Shown: piece by piece, positions 1 to 13,796 of the stretch | Numbering within the stretch: position 1 is the stretch's first letter | How the letters are laid out: every line of letters begins with the position of its first letter | From: Stratiolaelaps scimitus | Lineage: Eukaryota; Arthropoda; Arachnida; Mesostigmata; Laelapidae | Direction of reading: 5' to 3' | NCBI GenBank assembly: GCA_019614645.1 | Contig: JABWDB010000001.1 | Coordinates: 10,399,501-10,463,500, forward strand | Length of the DNA: 64,000 nucleotides | The notes under the pieces: generated by a model | Database searches by the model: none | What the model saw: only the letters and a program-made list of their open reading frames with translations | Told to the model about the DNA's origin: nothing | Made by a program: the position numbers and the translations under genes

Positions 1-2709
1 TGGCGGGTGGTAGCAGCAAGCCGTTTTCTCTATCTCTCTCTATCTCTCATCGTCTCGCTTTCATTCTGTCTCTCTGCAAGCCTCTTGCTACTAAAGCACA
101 ATGATCGACCAGATTTCCACCCCTCTGCGGACTGGACTCGGTAGTGGGAAAGGGCCAGCCGCGGCTCAATAGCATAGCCCCGTCGGGCTGTACGGAGCAG
201 CAAGCCGAGAAAGGAGGTACCAAATTCAAATCAAGCCTTTAAGAATTTCCCTCCAAACTCCGGCGGTGATTATCATAAATTAGATGTGTGCCTAATGAAG
301 AGGTCGTTTCGAGGAGATGGTACGCTGCTTCTGAAGAAGTTCAAGACTGGCAGCAAGCCGATTGACGGGCAGGCCGCCTTTTGAGATGGCCTCCGTGGTG
401 GCTCTGTCCGATGCCAGCTCAGGCCACAGTGGAATGGCTTGCGATTAGGGTGGCGTTCAAGAGCTCCTCCACCAGTGGCCCCGTTACTCTCTACATCTCT
501 CCTAGTCGAAATCAGGGCCGATGGCCCAATTGTCCTTCGCGTTCCTCGACGACGCGTCACGTTACGCAAGCCATATCTCTCAGAGTACGTGAATACAGGC
601 TGTTTATATGTGTATGCTAAAGTGCGTGCTCGATTGCTCCGTGACTGTGTGCAGTGATGACCACTGTCCTCGAGGCTTAGAGGACGAATGTGGCGGCCGG
701 CGCGCTGCTGGTGGATAGAGTTTTTATCAGGCAGATAGGAGCGTCTCATCGACACGAACACAATCGTGACATGCAGCACTCTCCTCAGTACGATCTTCGA
801 ATTGGTAAAATACAGTCACAATTGGGCGAAGGGCGAACATGGACGCCAGTAGCTTCGTTGCCACCACTATCCCGCTATCGGCTTGATTCTTCTTGACATT
901 ATAAACAGATTATATTTCCTTTTCGCTGGCACCCAATCTAAGTGCCCGGAGGCAGGAAGCTTAAAGATACAGGGATGCGCTGCACCCAGCGGCAGCGGAC
1001 ATTGATTAAGACGCCTGTGGCAGCTAGCAGGCTAGGTTATTCGAGGTAAGCTGACAGACAGCTTTGAGTGGAACGCGTCCTAGAGAAGTAACTGCGCCAG
1101 CCGTTGCCGCCGCCGCAGCATCAGAGGCACACACAGGAGGCAAATTAATGCATTGTTGTCACCGTATCTCGATAGCGCAGACAGACAAACGCAATGGTTT
1201 CTAGTCCCGCGTTGTGCTAGCAGCAGCCATCTATACCATCCGTATCAACAGTGGCAGCTTGTGCCTTTTCTCCTCTCGACTCAAGTGCGAGAGAGACGGG
1301 TCCAAGACTCAGACCTCCGTTGCCCGTCGTTGCTTCTGCCGTGGTCGCCACCGCTTGGACGCAGTGGAACGAATCCTGCTGCATGATGGCGGTGGATAGT
1401 AAGGCTGGTTCTCAGACCTTCAGCACCGTAAGTAAGACCCTTATCTGACGGTGCAGGAGTGGCCAGGAGGGAGCTCTGCCTGGGGACGGGGACGAGACTC
1501 CCCCGTTCGGTCCGGCTCGCCGCTCGTCCGCCGTTCATCGGCCCCTGCTGGATGTGGAGACGACGCCTCAAGTTGCTGCTTCTGCTGCTACCGCCGCCGC
1601 CGCCGTCGCCATGCCCTACGGTCTCTCTGCGATGCGTTCCTGTACATAGCATCGCCTCTGCCCCGCACGCCACGCCCCCTCGTCCGGACGACTAGGCTGC
1701 TTGGTCCCTGTTTGGCCACTCGGCGGGGAATGGCATCCGATGCCGTCGTCGTCGCCGCCGCCGCCGCCCTGCCACGCATGTGCCGTCTTGCTGCGCCTCG
1801 TGAACGCGTCACAGGATGCGCTCGAGGTGATTGCCACGCGGGCAGAACGGAATACGGAGAGCGGGGGTGAAGGAGCAAAAACGACAGATAGCAGCGAAGA
1901 GAGAGAGAGAGAGAGGAGGCAAGGCGGACGAACGGACGAAAGAAGGCGCGAAATTTTAAAAAGTTTTCTGTGTTTAAGGACGCAGCAGAGCGTGGAACGT
2001 GCGCAGAGAGTAGAGAGGATCCATCATATAAGGGCTCCCCGGAGACAAAACATTCGAACGCCTAACTCTCGCTCTGCCAACCCAGCTCGAACAGCCCTAT
2101 GCCCCATGGGTCCAAGGGACTTCAACAACTCCTCAGCTATACTGATAGTATTATAGAACAGGGTGAGGAAGGTGTGGACATTGTTGATTTTCGCAGTTTC
2201 CCCATGGATTCAATTGGAAGACACATTGCTTACTTCGAAAAGGCTGAATAATCGCGCGCAAATGTAGCACCCTCTGCAATGAAAGACAACCGTTCAGACA
2301 CATGAATACACACTGTGTCATGTCGCAGTCAAGGTCGTTGTGGAATATTAAAAGCTTGAGCCGTAACGGGCCTCTATTGTAGAATACATTGCTTTATTAT
2401 ATGTCCCTGCAGCCACAGTCTTGTTTCATTTTCAAGATATGTCCAGGGATTCGGGCTTCGAGCAATAGGGATGTTTAGTCAACAAAGCGGGGTTAGTGCA
2501 GGTTGTTCCATATAGCGAAATCACCGCTAGACGCATCCATGAAGAGCTGGCCGCGTGTACTGTACCATAAGTCGCTATTCGCGCTCTTCAGCGCGGCCTG
2601 TCAGCTCGCCCCTGTCAGTGCGCCCAACTTTGAAGTCCCGTTCCTTGGTGCTGTTCAATCAGGAAATGGAGACGGGACACGATAAAGCGGAGTGTGATAC
2701 GGGCGATCA

Positions 2710-2743
2710 ATATACATATATATTGTATATATATATATATATA
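2710..2743. repeat. (TA)n microsatellite, interrupted
   Basis: TA-rich tract with CA and TG interruptions. Confidence 0.93.
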
Positions 2744-2947
2744 GATGCAACGACCGTGGTTGTATCGAAGAAACAATTAGGTGTTGCTATCGGACAGGCC
2801 GGTCGGGACGCGGGCTGTGCGGAGTGACGGACACTCGACAGCAGTCGTCTTTTTTTGGGACACTGTCTCGGTCGGCGACGACTGTGGGTTCGGTTGGATC
2901 ATCGAGGTATCATCAACACCATCGAATCTATCGTTCTCTACTTTGCC

Positions 2948-2967
2948 CTCTCTCTCTCTCTCTCTCT
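2948..2967. repeat. (CT)n microsatellite
   Basis: Pure CT tract. Confidence 0.95.
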
Positions 2968-5900
2968 GAGTCTCTCGAGACTTTTTGTCTACAGGAACTT
3001 CCACTTGAACCATTCGATCGGTGGCGGTGTAGTGTATTGTGGGTCTGTGTTCACAGCCTGTGCTGTAATACTATAGTACTAGTAGTGGCAATTGTGCCAC
3101 TAAGAGCTGTAGTCGTCGAAGTACCATTGTTGCCAACAGCACCATCATCAGCAAACAGCCGACAACAAGCAGGGGAACGAGGACGCAAGTTGCCCTGTAG
3201 CAATTGCAGGAGCAGTCGGCAGCCGTACATGGCATCTATGACGGGAGGATCCACGTTTTCCCCATTTTTACTTTCTCTGATAGTTCCCGAGCCGTGGTCG
3301 AATAGCGCCACAAGCTCGCGCGCGACATAGAGCAGGCAAGGTCGGGGTCCAGGCGACTCATGCCTGCAAACAACGACCTTGTATCATCGTGTCTACGTAT
3401 CTGTCCCTCAAGCGATGCAGATGTAGCGAGCGAACAGAGCCAGCAAGCAAGGCCTCACGACATTTAATATGTTGCATGACATGACATGCCAGTCAGGCGT
3501 GCCACTCCTGACAAATGTTGCTGTCTTCTGCCTCATTGTTCAGCGCGGCTCGGTAACGCGATGGATGCCGGCTATCCGGTCCGTCTGCTCCTCTTGTAGC
3601 GTTCCCATGTTCGTTCATATTTCGTTCATTCCTACCGCCCTACCTCCCTCCCACCCTGTCCACGTCCTTCGTTGTCCTTTTTCTCTTCGGTCTCCTCGAG
3701 ACCCCCCGATCCCATGACCTTCCCACGCTCCGACCCGAGCCCCCTCAGACCACCCAGATTCGTTGTCTCATACGTTGTCCCGTTATCCTCCTGTCCATTC
3801 TGTTACTTTGCCGTTTTCGTAGGCCATCGGCCTCTTGCGTCGCCCTCGACCCCTTCACCCAAACCCCACACTTTGTTTCTTTCGTTGTTTCCGCGGCAGG
3901 CATTCGTTCCATTTTTGTGTCCCCTTCACTTTCGTCGAGTGAACGAAACGAACGAACGGCCGACGGACGGGCGGGGTCCGGAGGTCCGAGCGCCGGACCT
4001 GGTCGTCGCCGCCGCCGCCCCCCCCCGCCCCCACGGCCTCCGGACTCTGCCGCGAGCCTCCTTCTGGTCTCTATGGACCGAGAACGTTATCCCTTCACCT
4101 CGCTACGCTGCGTTAAGGCCATCAAGCGGTCATGTTTGGCATCCTTTGAGCACGCTGCGCCGGCTGCAGCCGGCGCAGGCTTAGCTCCTGTTTCCAGGCG
4201 GCACGCAAACGGTCAGACTACATTCTGCCGAAAAAAACGAAAGCAAAAAAGGATACAGTCGGTATGTGAGAGAAAGAGAGAGAGAGAGGTTCATGGCCGC
4301 TACTACCATGGACGCCGCCTGCCAGGCTATGCCAACGCACAAAGCGTATCCGTTGACTGGCGGGCCGTTGTTCATGCCCGATGGGTCTTGAAGCCAGCGC
4401 ACATTGCACTAGTGCCGGCATCGGCGGAGATGGATGGAGGTGGCCAATCCAAGTGGCAGCGACAACAGTAGCGGCGGTGGGCCAGCAAGCATCGGGAGGT
4501 GGAGATACAACGAGGGGCTGGCCGAGCAGCCCGTTGCTCCGTTGGCAATTGGGACCAACGTGCCGGGCAAAGTAATGTCTCTCCACTCACCATCTCGGAT
4601 CGGATCTACGACATTTTGAGCCGGTGGTATATTTTGCGCTCGGTCCCCTCGACAGCCGGCTATTGTTGTCGCCCTCATTGACCTGCGTATGCTAGGCAAC
4701 GTTTAGAATGTCGTTAAAATAAAGCGGAAAAAACCCAATCTGCTCTGGACCGGAAAGCAGTGATCGTGATGCCAGTCGACATTGGAGGTCACCAGCATAG
4801 GTGGTCGCTCTGCAGGACATTGGGGAACGAACAGAACCTTACACCTAAAATATTCGTATTTGCCGCATTCAGCAGCAACGGAATCGTTATTCCGAACGGG
4901 GAAATGTCTAACAGAAGCTGGCCTCCTCAAGGAACTTTACCCCGGGTAAGACGGCAGTGAAGAGAGAATAGAAGAATTAATATCAGAAAAGGCGAAGCCA
5001 AAAGGTTTGTCGTCCATAGCCCACATCATCGGGCCAGGCGAGAACTTGACCAAACGATCGGGTAGCGAGTCAACTCGTGTACATTTATGGGATTCGAGGA
5101 AGACGAGAAAGGCGTTCGTTTGCGGGGGGGCCAATCGGAGCCAGCCCAACACTCTATTCCTGATGGCCATTGACCAGATGGAGCCTTAGCTCAGTCACTC
5201 TGATATCGGAGGGATCTCGTCGCTCTTTTCGACTGTCCGGTAGGGCCAACAAGTCCCGCGAGACTGAGTGGTTCTGACTGCTCTACCCGAACGAAGGCGC
5301 TCCAGGCAGAACGTTCTTCGTACTTAGTTGTTCAATTGCGCGGAAAAAGTATCCTCTTCACTGGTACACTTGTCGAGCGAATCTGCCCGCTTTTGACCGA
5401 CCCGGCCAGTGCTTCCGACCTCCGCCAAAGACCGACTCGGTGCCCGATCTTCTCGTCAAGCCATTTGTAAAATCGGATACCGCGCGGCGTTTCTTCCTCC
5501 TCTTTCACGAATTTCGCTCAATACTGTCGGCCCTGCTCCGTCTCGCATTGTCTTTCCTTCGAAGGGGGGTCTATCTAGCCTGTTCTCTCTTTGCTAGCCT
5601 TTGGCTGTTTCTCCAACACAAAACGACCACGAGAAGCTTTAACGAGAAGCTCCCATCTGCTCTGTTTGCTGGCTGCTCTGATTACCATTCATACTCTACA
5701 GGACCGCCGTAAAAGCGTTCCAGCAGCGGCCCGCTTCGACTCCGCAATTTGTCACACAGTGGCCGCTCGAATTGAAGCCTTGAGTTTCTGCAAAGCACGC
5801 ACAGGACGGCCACAAAGTTTGAGACATGCAGGCAATGACGGGAGCTGTGCAGCGTCACATAAATCAAACGAAACTCCAACATTGTCATTGGAAGGCAAGA

Positions 5901-8900
5901 CCCGACCGACCGACTCGATATCTTCACGTGAGCCCGCAAGTCAAGCGGGTTTCAGGACATTCGGCAAATTTTAGCAGACACAGCGATAGCTTCTGGAAAG
6001 CAGCCCTGGAGATTGGTGCATCCCTGTCCCGTTTAAGAGCAATAGGATTTGCGTTTTGTCATATTCTCTAGTTGAATGAATCGATTACTGCTGACGTATG
6101 CGCCTTCGGTTTGCACGGTCCAATGATTACCATCACGTACCGGGGGGTGTTGGAACCAGCGGCCGCTCGTTATACGCCTGGCTGAACGATAAAACGCACG
6201 TTGCCCATCAAAGATTAAATGCTTCAGATATTTCTACACTATTATTTCCCTTTAGATAAGGGTCACCAGTCACCTGGTGTAACGGCCGTGTAAAGTTATC
6301 GAGAGTGCCACTATCATGGGCCAGTATAGTGAGTGGATCCGGTAACGTATCTGAGTGTATGAGCAAGAGAGCGCTCAGAGAGACATGGGGATATTGTCTG
6401 TTGTCGCCTTTCAAGCGGCGACAGTTCAAAGTGGGTTCAGGGCAACAAAGTGTATAGCCAGTCGCCGGACGAGTGGTTCAGGGATGTTCGGCCCCTCACT
6501 CTGATTGCACGAAAGCGACCGACCAGCCCGGGCTGGTCTGAAGAGCTTCCCAAAAAGCGCCGTTCCTGGTTGGCAACACGGCAGCAATCCCTGTCCCCGT
6601 TGTCCCTCGCTGGCGTCCCATGCTTGGTGGTACCCGCCAGCTCGAAGATACCAACAGAAAGTGGAAGAGAGGGACATCGTTGAGTCGCGGTTGCTGCTCT
6701 GGTGCTTTTTCCGCCGGCTGTCCGAGGCTGGCCCGCTAGGGGAGAGCACCCGAGCCCGAGTCGGAGCCGACTCAGCCCAGCCATCGCTCCGAGTGCTAAT
6801 TTGGATTTTATTGCAACGGAAGGGAATTAGGTGGACGCTGAAGCAGCTGCTGGCTGTAGCCGCTTGTTGGCTGTTGTGGATCGAGACCAACAAGCCTTCA
6901 ACGTCTGAAAGAGTTGCTCAAGCGTACAGCCGCGGTTAGCCAGGGTCAGATGTCCTAGCCGCCCAGCCAACCAGCCGGTTCGGCTCGTAGGCCTTACATC
7001 AGTGCACTCGCTCCCTGGAGCGCTCATTCGAATGAGCACTATTTGATGGAAGTTTAAGTGTCCATCCCTCAAACCAGACCCCCCATTTCTTATACCCAGT
7101 CAGGCGTACACCCGCAGCCCAGTCCAGTTCTTCATGTGTTTATCTAATCGACCTCATACGCATTTGTATTCAAAGGTTGACCTTCTGGTTTGGCAATGTG
7201 TTTAAATTGCAATGACGGACATTTGATTCCTTCTCGTATTTATGTTTTGTATGGATGATGTTTTCGCTTGAGCTGAATACCTGAAATAAAAGCACAGAAT
7301 TCTGTGATGGTATTTTCTCTATTAGTCCAGTACAAAGACATTCAGTTCGCATCGTGAATATAAAGTAAGTCGGAACGCATTCAAGATGCAATTGACATGA
7401 TCCATATTAGTGGATTATTATTGTTGTTATGATACCGAATGTCGTGCCCAGTCACACGCTTGCACAGTTGTCTGGACTAAATATAATATGCGTGGATGGA
7501 CAGACTTTTGAGACCTTTCTCTATCAAAACAACCAGACATCAACCACGAGATCCTCTTTCGATTGACGTTGAACCGTTTGCACGCGATTTGTTTGCGTAT
7601 TCGCTATACAATTAGCGTTTGTAAGTACAATGCATTCTTTGTTGTCCTTCCGATAGCGTGCACTTTACCTGCGGCAACGAATTGGATCAAAATTAATGAA
7701 ACGAGAAGAGAAAGAGTGGGGCACTGCGCACACTGGCGGCAATTCGCCTCTGGCTGAACTGTGTTCCTTAGAATTTCATAATGGCTGTATTATTTTCGTA
7801 TCTATCAAAAGAGCTTTGTGCAGTGTAGGATTCAGCAATCGGTAGGGCTTCCTCGTTCAGTTGTCAATGCCATCCGGCCGACAGTGACATCTCGGAATAG
7901 CCTTCTAAATCCTTTCGACAACCGGTGTCTGCGCATTTACAGTTAACTTAGCACACACAAAGGCAATTCCAGCCTCCCCCTCATAGAAGCCACAACGGTA
8001 TGTGCGGTGCAATGAGAGAGCGTTCTGACCGGAAGATGCGGATCACAGGGGTCGGGCGACTCGCCTAGATGAACGGAGTCTGGACAAACAACGGTCGCGA
8101 AACAATTGAAGAGGGCGCTTCTTCAGCGTATGTAAACTGAGTGAACTATAATATAGTATAAGCAGGCTGGCAATTGGAGGTCATCTAGGGCTTCAGGTTT
8201 GAATGCTGGCCTTTCTATGCAAGTAGAAGTTTCAAGCTGTTATTCCTCCGACCATTAGTGTAGAGGGGGGGGGGGAGTGTTGTATGCCGTCGTTGTTGTT
8301 GGCTTTTGACAATGAGGCACGAATGTTTGAAGTTGTATCGCGTTGTTAGACCGACCGCCAAGGGAAACATCAATGTTTGAAATGAACAGAGAGGTTGATG
8401 AAAATGTACGGAACGGAGCAAACAGCCTGGGTACTAGTAAAATGAAATGTCGACACAATAAAATGATGATGGCGTTTTTGTTAACAAAAATAGCCCATTG
8501 AAATTATGGATAGCTATTGATTAGCGGCATATCGGTCCAGTGGCACCTATTGCCACTCATTGCAAGTGGTCTATAAGCAGCAAAAGGAAGGTAGAAAGCA
8601 GCGAAAAACATAGGCTCCTGTTGGCGAGTAAGTGGTTTATTCGAAAAATAACAGGGAAATCACGAGTGCTACACCGTTTTTTATTTTCCCGAATTCTGTT
8701 TTTTTTTGTTTGTTATTTTCGCTGCTGGGAACGTTGAACTACTCAGTCCACGTCAGGAGTTTCGGGATCGCCAAGTAGTACGAAAGCAGGTGAGCTCTTC
8801 GAAGCTTGGAGAGGTGAGCCATTCATTTTTCAACAAGACGCAGTTTAAGAAACTGACGGTATGCTTTCGGACCCATCAAGTAGGGCGGGGGGTCATTGCC

Positions 8901-11406
8901 GTGTAATAGCTAGCTCCCCAGCTTACCCGACTTACACTCAATGGGTTTTTGCATGGGTGTCTCGAGAGCAAACTCATCTAAGAGATTTATCACGACAGGC
9001 GAGGCGGGGAAGCTGAAATATCGGCCCCTCGTCAAGATCGGCATCTTGGGCTTGACGGAGCTACTTTTCTCCAAGGTTGGCCTTGACTACGAACTTCAAC
9101 TGAGGCGTTCACCACTCGACGGATGTCTTTATTGCACTCGCACACAAGTAGCACATTATTCACCTTAGAATACAGTAACAACTTCTTATTCAAAGGGATA
9201 TGTTAGATCGAACATATGTTAATATCGTTCACTGAAGCATCAAACCAGTTTGTATGGAGAAGCGTTGTATTTGACGATGATGTTCCTGTTAGTCTGACCG
9301 GGGAACAGGGATAGGAGTGCCGTTGCAGATTCGGCTGAGTCAGCATAGACGAGTATCTATCCGCCGGGGGTGCAGTTAAGCGACAAAAGGTGGATGGGGA
9401 TCTTCACACATTGTCTCTGAAGCTCAGCTGTGTCTTCTTGTCCGCCGAATGAAACTGATTTCTTCGGCGAGCGCTGCTCACGGGCAACGGGGCGATTGAA
9501 TACGAAACACGCCACCGCAAGCGCTTTCTTGATTGGTGTTAGCCTTTAGCGCGTTAGCTAAACGGCCATTATATGTAGTTGCCTGACTCGCCGTCGTGCG
9601 CAGCCGATGCACGGACTAGCCTGTCCTGACGTGTCTGCTATGGTCTGGTCTGATCGAGCAGTCCCCAGCGGGCGGGCATACGGACGGGCGGTAGCTTCCA
9701 ACGCAAACGATTAGTTCATTAGGGGCAGTTGCTGTTGTCACTGCAGGATAATATGTCTTGCCTTCCTTGTCACACGCTATAGTTGCTGTCTCCCCTCTGG
9801 AACGGAGGGGGGCAGAGAGGCGTATCATGGGAAATGGATAGCAGGGGTTACGTCGGTTGCTGCTCAGCAGCTGCTGGTGGTGCGGCCTAGTGCTGATGCG
9901 ACGGCTGGTCGGCGTTGTTTGTCGATGAAATGGGCCTTTCGACTGTCCCGTCGTTTTTGTGGCTACCAGGCTCACTCGGCTAGGCAGACTCACCCTCACT
10001 GGCTCTGTCTATCACGCTTTTCCTTGCTCTCTCCCTCGCTCTCTGTTTCTCGTAGTCTGGCCCGTTACAGACCTCTCTAGCTCCACCCGACTGGACCGCG
10101 GGTGGACCGACCACTTCGGCGAGCCAACCGGCCGATCCAACCCAACGTGAATTCCACGACCGTCCGCCTGGTCGCCGAGGTTCCCGTTGTTGTTATCGAC
10201 ATCAGCAGCAGTAGCATCAACCCCTAACCCACCTAACTGATTTACCCTATAAGCCATCTAGGCAGGCCGGCAGCAGGCGGCATGCCATACTGGACGTTCA
10301 GCCGGCCAGTCGTTCGGTCGACAGGCAAGATAGGTTACAGCCAGCACGGGTTACTAGGCAACCTCCTCCAATAAGGGTACGATGCGTCGATGTGGCCTTT
10401 CCAGTCTGCAGCAGCAATCTGCTACTAGGATAACAGCACGCAGGGGGTAGCGATCTTCCAAATAGAAGAGAAGGGATCGGGCGGTCTTCTACCAGGAACG
10501 CTGGGCGCGGTCGCCGATCAGCGTCGCCTGTGTCCTTATTGGTTGGTCTGTGCTGACAAGAAACTTGAAATCGCCAAAGGAGTGAGTGACTCTGGGCACA
10601 CCGGCGTCTGGTGGAGGGCAGAGACGACGAACGCTGAGGCCAGCGCAGTAGGGCAACTTGGGCCGAGGCGCAATAGATCGGATTAGGAACGACAGAGCTC
10701 GGAGTTGCAAAGTGAGTTCGACCCAGTGGCTCCTTCCACCCCATATATCCCCCTCATCCCGCCGCGGTGATCGCGCTTGCGCCCTGAAAACGGGAAGGAG
10801 ACCAGTCCACTGTTGGATCACTATCCCATTTCGGAGACGATACTCCAAACGAAACATACACGACCTTTTTCGGGCCTTCGTACTGATGGGCTTGGTGTTC
10901 TTGCAGTTCATAGATGATGACGAGAGATGGAACGTGGTCTTCCTGTAATACAGACAAGGGAATAGGGGTGTAGAAGGAGACAAAAAGTAAATATCAAATA
11001 TATAAACAACTTCTTAGTGATTTTATGATATTGAAATTGAATAGACGCAATTCTGTGCACCATAAGTCGATACGTCATATACCGCGTGATATGTACATGG
11101 GCCGAGATACTTATTGCCTTAGTAGGGCACTCTCTGTCTACACGTCATTCCTTCTACTGCTGTGTCATAGAGGCACGCACAAAGCCTAAACGGCAGTTAA
11201 GTCAGTCTGCCACTTGGTGACACCTTTGCGGCTATCATGGTACTTCGTCAGCGATGAGGCTTGCAGGGCAAAATAGGTGGACGAGGCCTACGACGAAGGC
11301 GGATTGGATGTGGGAGCCTGATGGGGGATCCGCAGCGGGTCCACATGGACGGGAGCTCATTAGCGTGTCTCTCCGAGACAAGATTAATTGCGGCCAAATT
11401 ACCATC

Positions 11407-11428
11407 GCAGCAGCAGCAGCAGCAGCAA
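11407..11428. repeat. (GCA)n trinucleotide repeat
   Basis: About seven CAG units, followed closely by a (GAA)n tract at 11465-11481. Confidence 0.95.
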
Positions 11429-13616
11429 GAGACTCATCCGCCTAGAGTCTTGCCCTTTCCTAGTGAAGAAGAAGAAGAAGCCTTCCTCACATCCTCCGGT
11501 GTGTAATAAATAACATCGACTGCTATCAGCAGGAAGGAGGACTGTTCACGACTATTCCTCGAGTCGCTAACCTCTCCCCTTCAACGAAATTGCCAGTACC
11601 ACTGAGTGTGCATCAGCATAGCCATATACGTGCTCGTCTGTTGTGCGAATATACAGATGGGTGATCTGGCTGAGAATGTGTCCTGTTCGAAGACGCTCGT
11701 TGTACATTAGGGGGCGGATGAGGGCGAAGAACGGTTGCGAATGAAACCGAGTCAAAAAAATGCGGTCAGCAATGTCTAGCTAGACTTCCTCAGTTTGGGC
11801 GTCCAAGTTCAGTATTAAGACACGTGCGGCGTTCAAGTTCGGTTAGCGGGTACTGGCGGAAGCAGAGGTAGGGGCTGAGTTAGTGGTAATCCTCTAAAAC
11901 CGAATGCCTAATAGAACCACAGTCCACAAGGCGCAAAGGCGTACCCGTTTTCTGATCGGACTGTTGATGGCGTCGTAGCAGGCTCCGCTCATGGCCCTCC
12001 TCCTGCTCCATCGTCCGTCACGCCCCATAGAATGTTCTCCGCAAGGCCTGGCGGGGCATTTCCAACAAATGTCACCAGTGACCCATCTGACACTGATAAC
12101 TTTCCTCCTAGTGGACCTAGACAGCGGCTAGCTGCCCGCCTACCCTATCCGACTCCGGCCTAGCCTACTATACCAGACCATACCGCCGCCTTCATCCGAC
12201 GTCGACACCGGCATCGGCATCGACGGCAAGGAACGAGAGGCGAAGCCAGCAGGGACCACCCGATTTGAAGGTCATAGATGGTCAGAGTCTGGTTCGGTGG
12301 GTGGCGGTAATAGTACGATGGTTGTACCCCCATAGGCTATCGTGGTAACGGTGGCGGCGGCGGCAGTAGTAGCACTACCATGCATCAGATACCGACGAAC
12401 TCGGCCGACGGGCCGATGGCCGGACGATGGTGGAACAGACCGCACGGATGACATCGTCTATCGGCAGATTCTCTCATCTACTCACGAAGAGTTTCTACTA
12501 CTCTTCGTTTTCCCTCTACTCGCCGCCACGGTGCCCTTATTCCCCCTCGCAGTGGTGGCCCTTCAGTGGCTCGTCCTCGGGGTTCTCCTGAAGTAACTCT
12601 TCCTCTTGTGATCTGTGGACCAACGAAAGCCAGCCGTACAAAGGAGGTCCGCTTCCCCTTAGGTTCCTGGCGTTCATCACAGTGATTCGTCATCCCAGCC
12701 TCCGTCCCGTTCCATCCCCGGAGCGTCCTTCCGAGTTTGGGGGCTCTAACGCCACCCCCCGAAGGGACTCACAAAAGGGCGCCTGCCATGGCCTACAGGG
12801 ACTACATCTTTGTCAGTAGTCAGTAGCGCACCCTCCCTGATTGCTGCCGTCGTGCCACCACCGCCCCTGCTACAGCAGCAGCACTCCTGTCCTGATTCAC
12901 CCCCGACGCCAGTAATGTATGCACTCCTCCTGTCTCCTTGGCGTGTCTATATCAGCGTTCGTTCGCTGATCGGAAAGGGGGCGAGGAGATGAAGGCACGG
13001 GAGAGGAGCAGTGGCGCCGGCGGAAAGATCTTCGGCCGTTTGGCCTGGCCGATGGCTAGCTATCGCTTATCTTTGTCCTATTATCCTAATGGTCAGACAC
13101 GATAAGGCTAAGACAACGCATTTTTCCAATGTAAATTGAAGGATTTGGAGACACCCCCGGCAGCACACCTCTCAACGTACGAGCAGCTGTGTCCTTCAAA
13201 CCGCGATATTCATATCTATTGTATATACTTTGCCGGTGACGGCTGATTTTGACTTTGGCAGTATCAGCTAATCAATTCCGTCGCAATAAATAGCGTAATA
13301 ATAATCATCGTCATCATAAATGCGATAGCAATACCTGAATAATATCATTATTAATAATCATAAGTCATAGTATCACCTGAGCAATAACATTATGTGAAAT
13401 ATAGACATTTTATATTAGCAAGTTTGTCGAGTTGAGTTTTAAATTTGAACATGTTTTTATCGATGGCATGCGCTTGACAGTGAATCCATTGCACGGGACG
13501 CCCATATGGACAAGAACCATTTACACTTCTCAGGGATAATGTTAGATTTAGCTTGAATATTCGGCGCCGGTGTGACTCCGATATACTGACACATACATTC
13601 TGATGTGACACTCGCG

Positions 13617-13664
13617 TGAAACGGGATGCAACAGATTTAAGACAATCTATTGCATCCCGTTTCA
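13617..13664. repeat. Inverted repeat, 21-bp arms, 6-base loop
   Basis: The left arm 13617-13637 and the right arm 13644-13664 share the core GAAACGGGATGCAACAG/CTATTGCATCCCGTTTC. There is one mismatch in 21 and the loop is TAAGAC. It lies 75 bases before the signal-peptide ATG at 13739. Confidence 0.9.
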
Positions 13665-13738
13665 AAACAAAAAAGCGATTAATGAATTTACTCATCCTTG
13701 TCAAATTGATATTTCAGCTGTGCCGCCACGTTCGAGCG

Positions 13739-13796
13739 ATGCGTTTTCTCACAATACTGGTCGTGGCTCTGGCCACAGCGGCTTACGCTCAACAAG
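13739..13796 (+). CDS. Signal-peptide exon of the small secreted gene
   Basis: The ATG at 13739 sits in the context TTCGAGCGATGC. A Lys/Arg-poor hydrophobic core (FLTILVVALATAA) and an AYA-QQ cleavage site follow, then a donor at 13797. A sequence resembling an acceptor or an initiator (GATATTTCAGCTG) lies 24-35 bases upstream. The 5' UTR may therefore start or be spliced there. Confidence 0.6.

Larger units (their letters stand above)
1..13560. other. No gene supported; mixed CpG-rich and AT-rich noncoding sequence
   Basis: CpG-rich blocks (about 1.1-2.1, 3.0-4.7, 6.4-7.0, 9.9-10.8 and 12.2-13.0 kb) give overlapping Arg/Ser/Pro-rich ORFs on both strands, the longest 168 residues (273-779, minus). 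AT-rich parts between them are closed by stops. Microsatellites are present. I find no coherent exon series, signal peptide or known domain. Confidence 0.5.

Noticed and set aside
273..779. 168-residue minus-strand ORF
   Set aside because: Arg/Ser/Pro-rich composition with overlapping plus-strand frames, no domain, no splice or promoter logic; typical of a stop-poor CpG-rich stretch.
6426..6893. 155-residue minus ORF with overlapping frames on both strands
   Set aside because: CpG-rich block with four overlapping frames and no protein-like feature.
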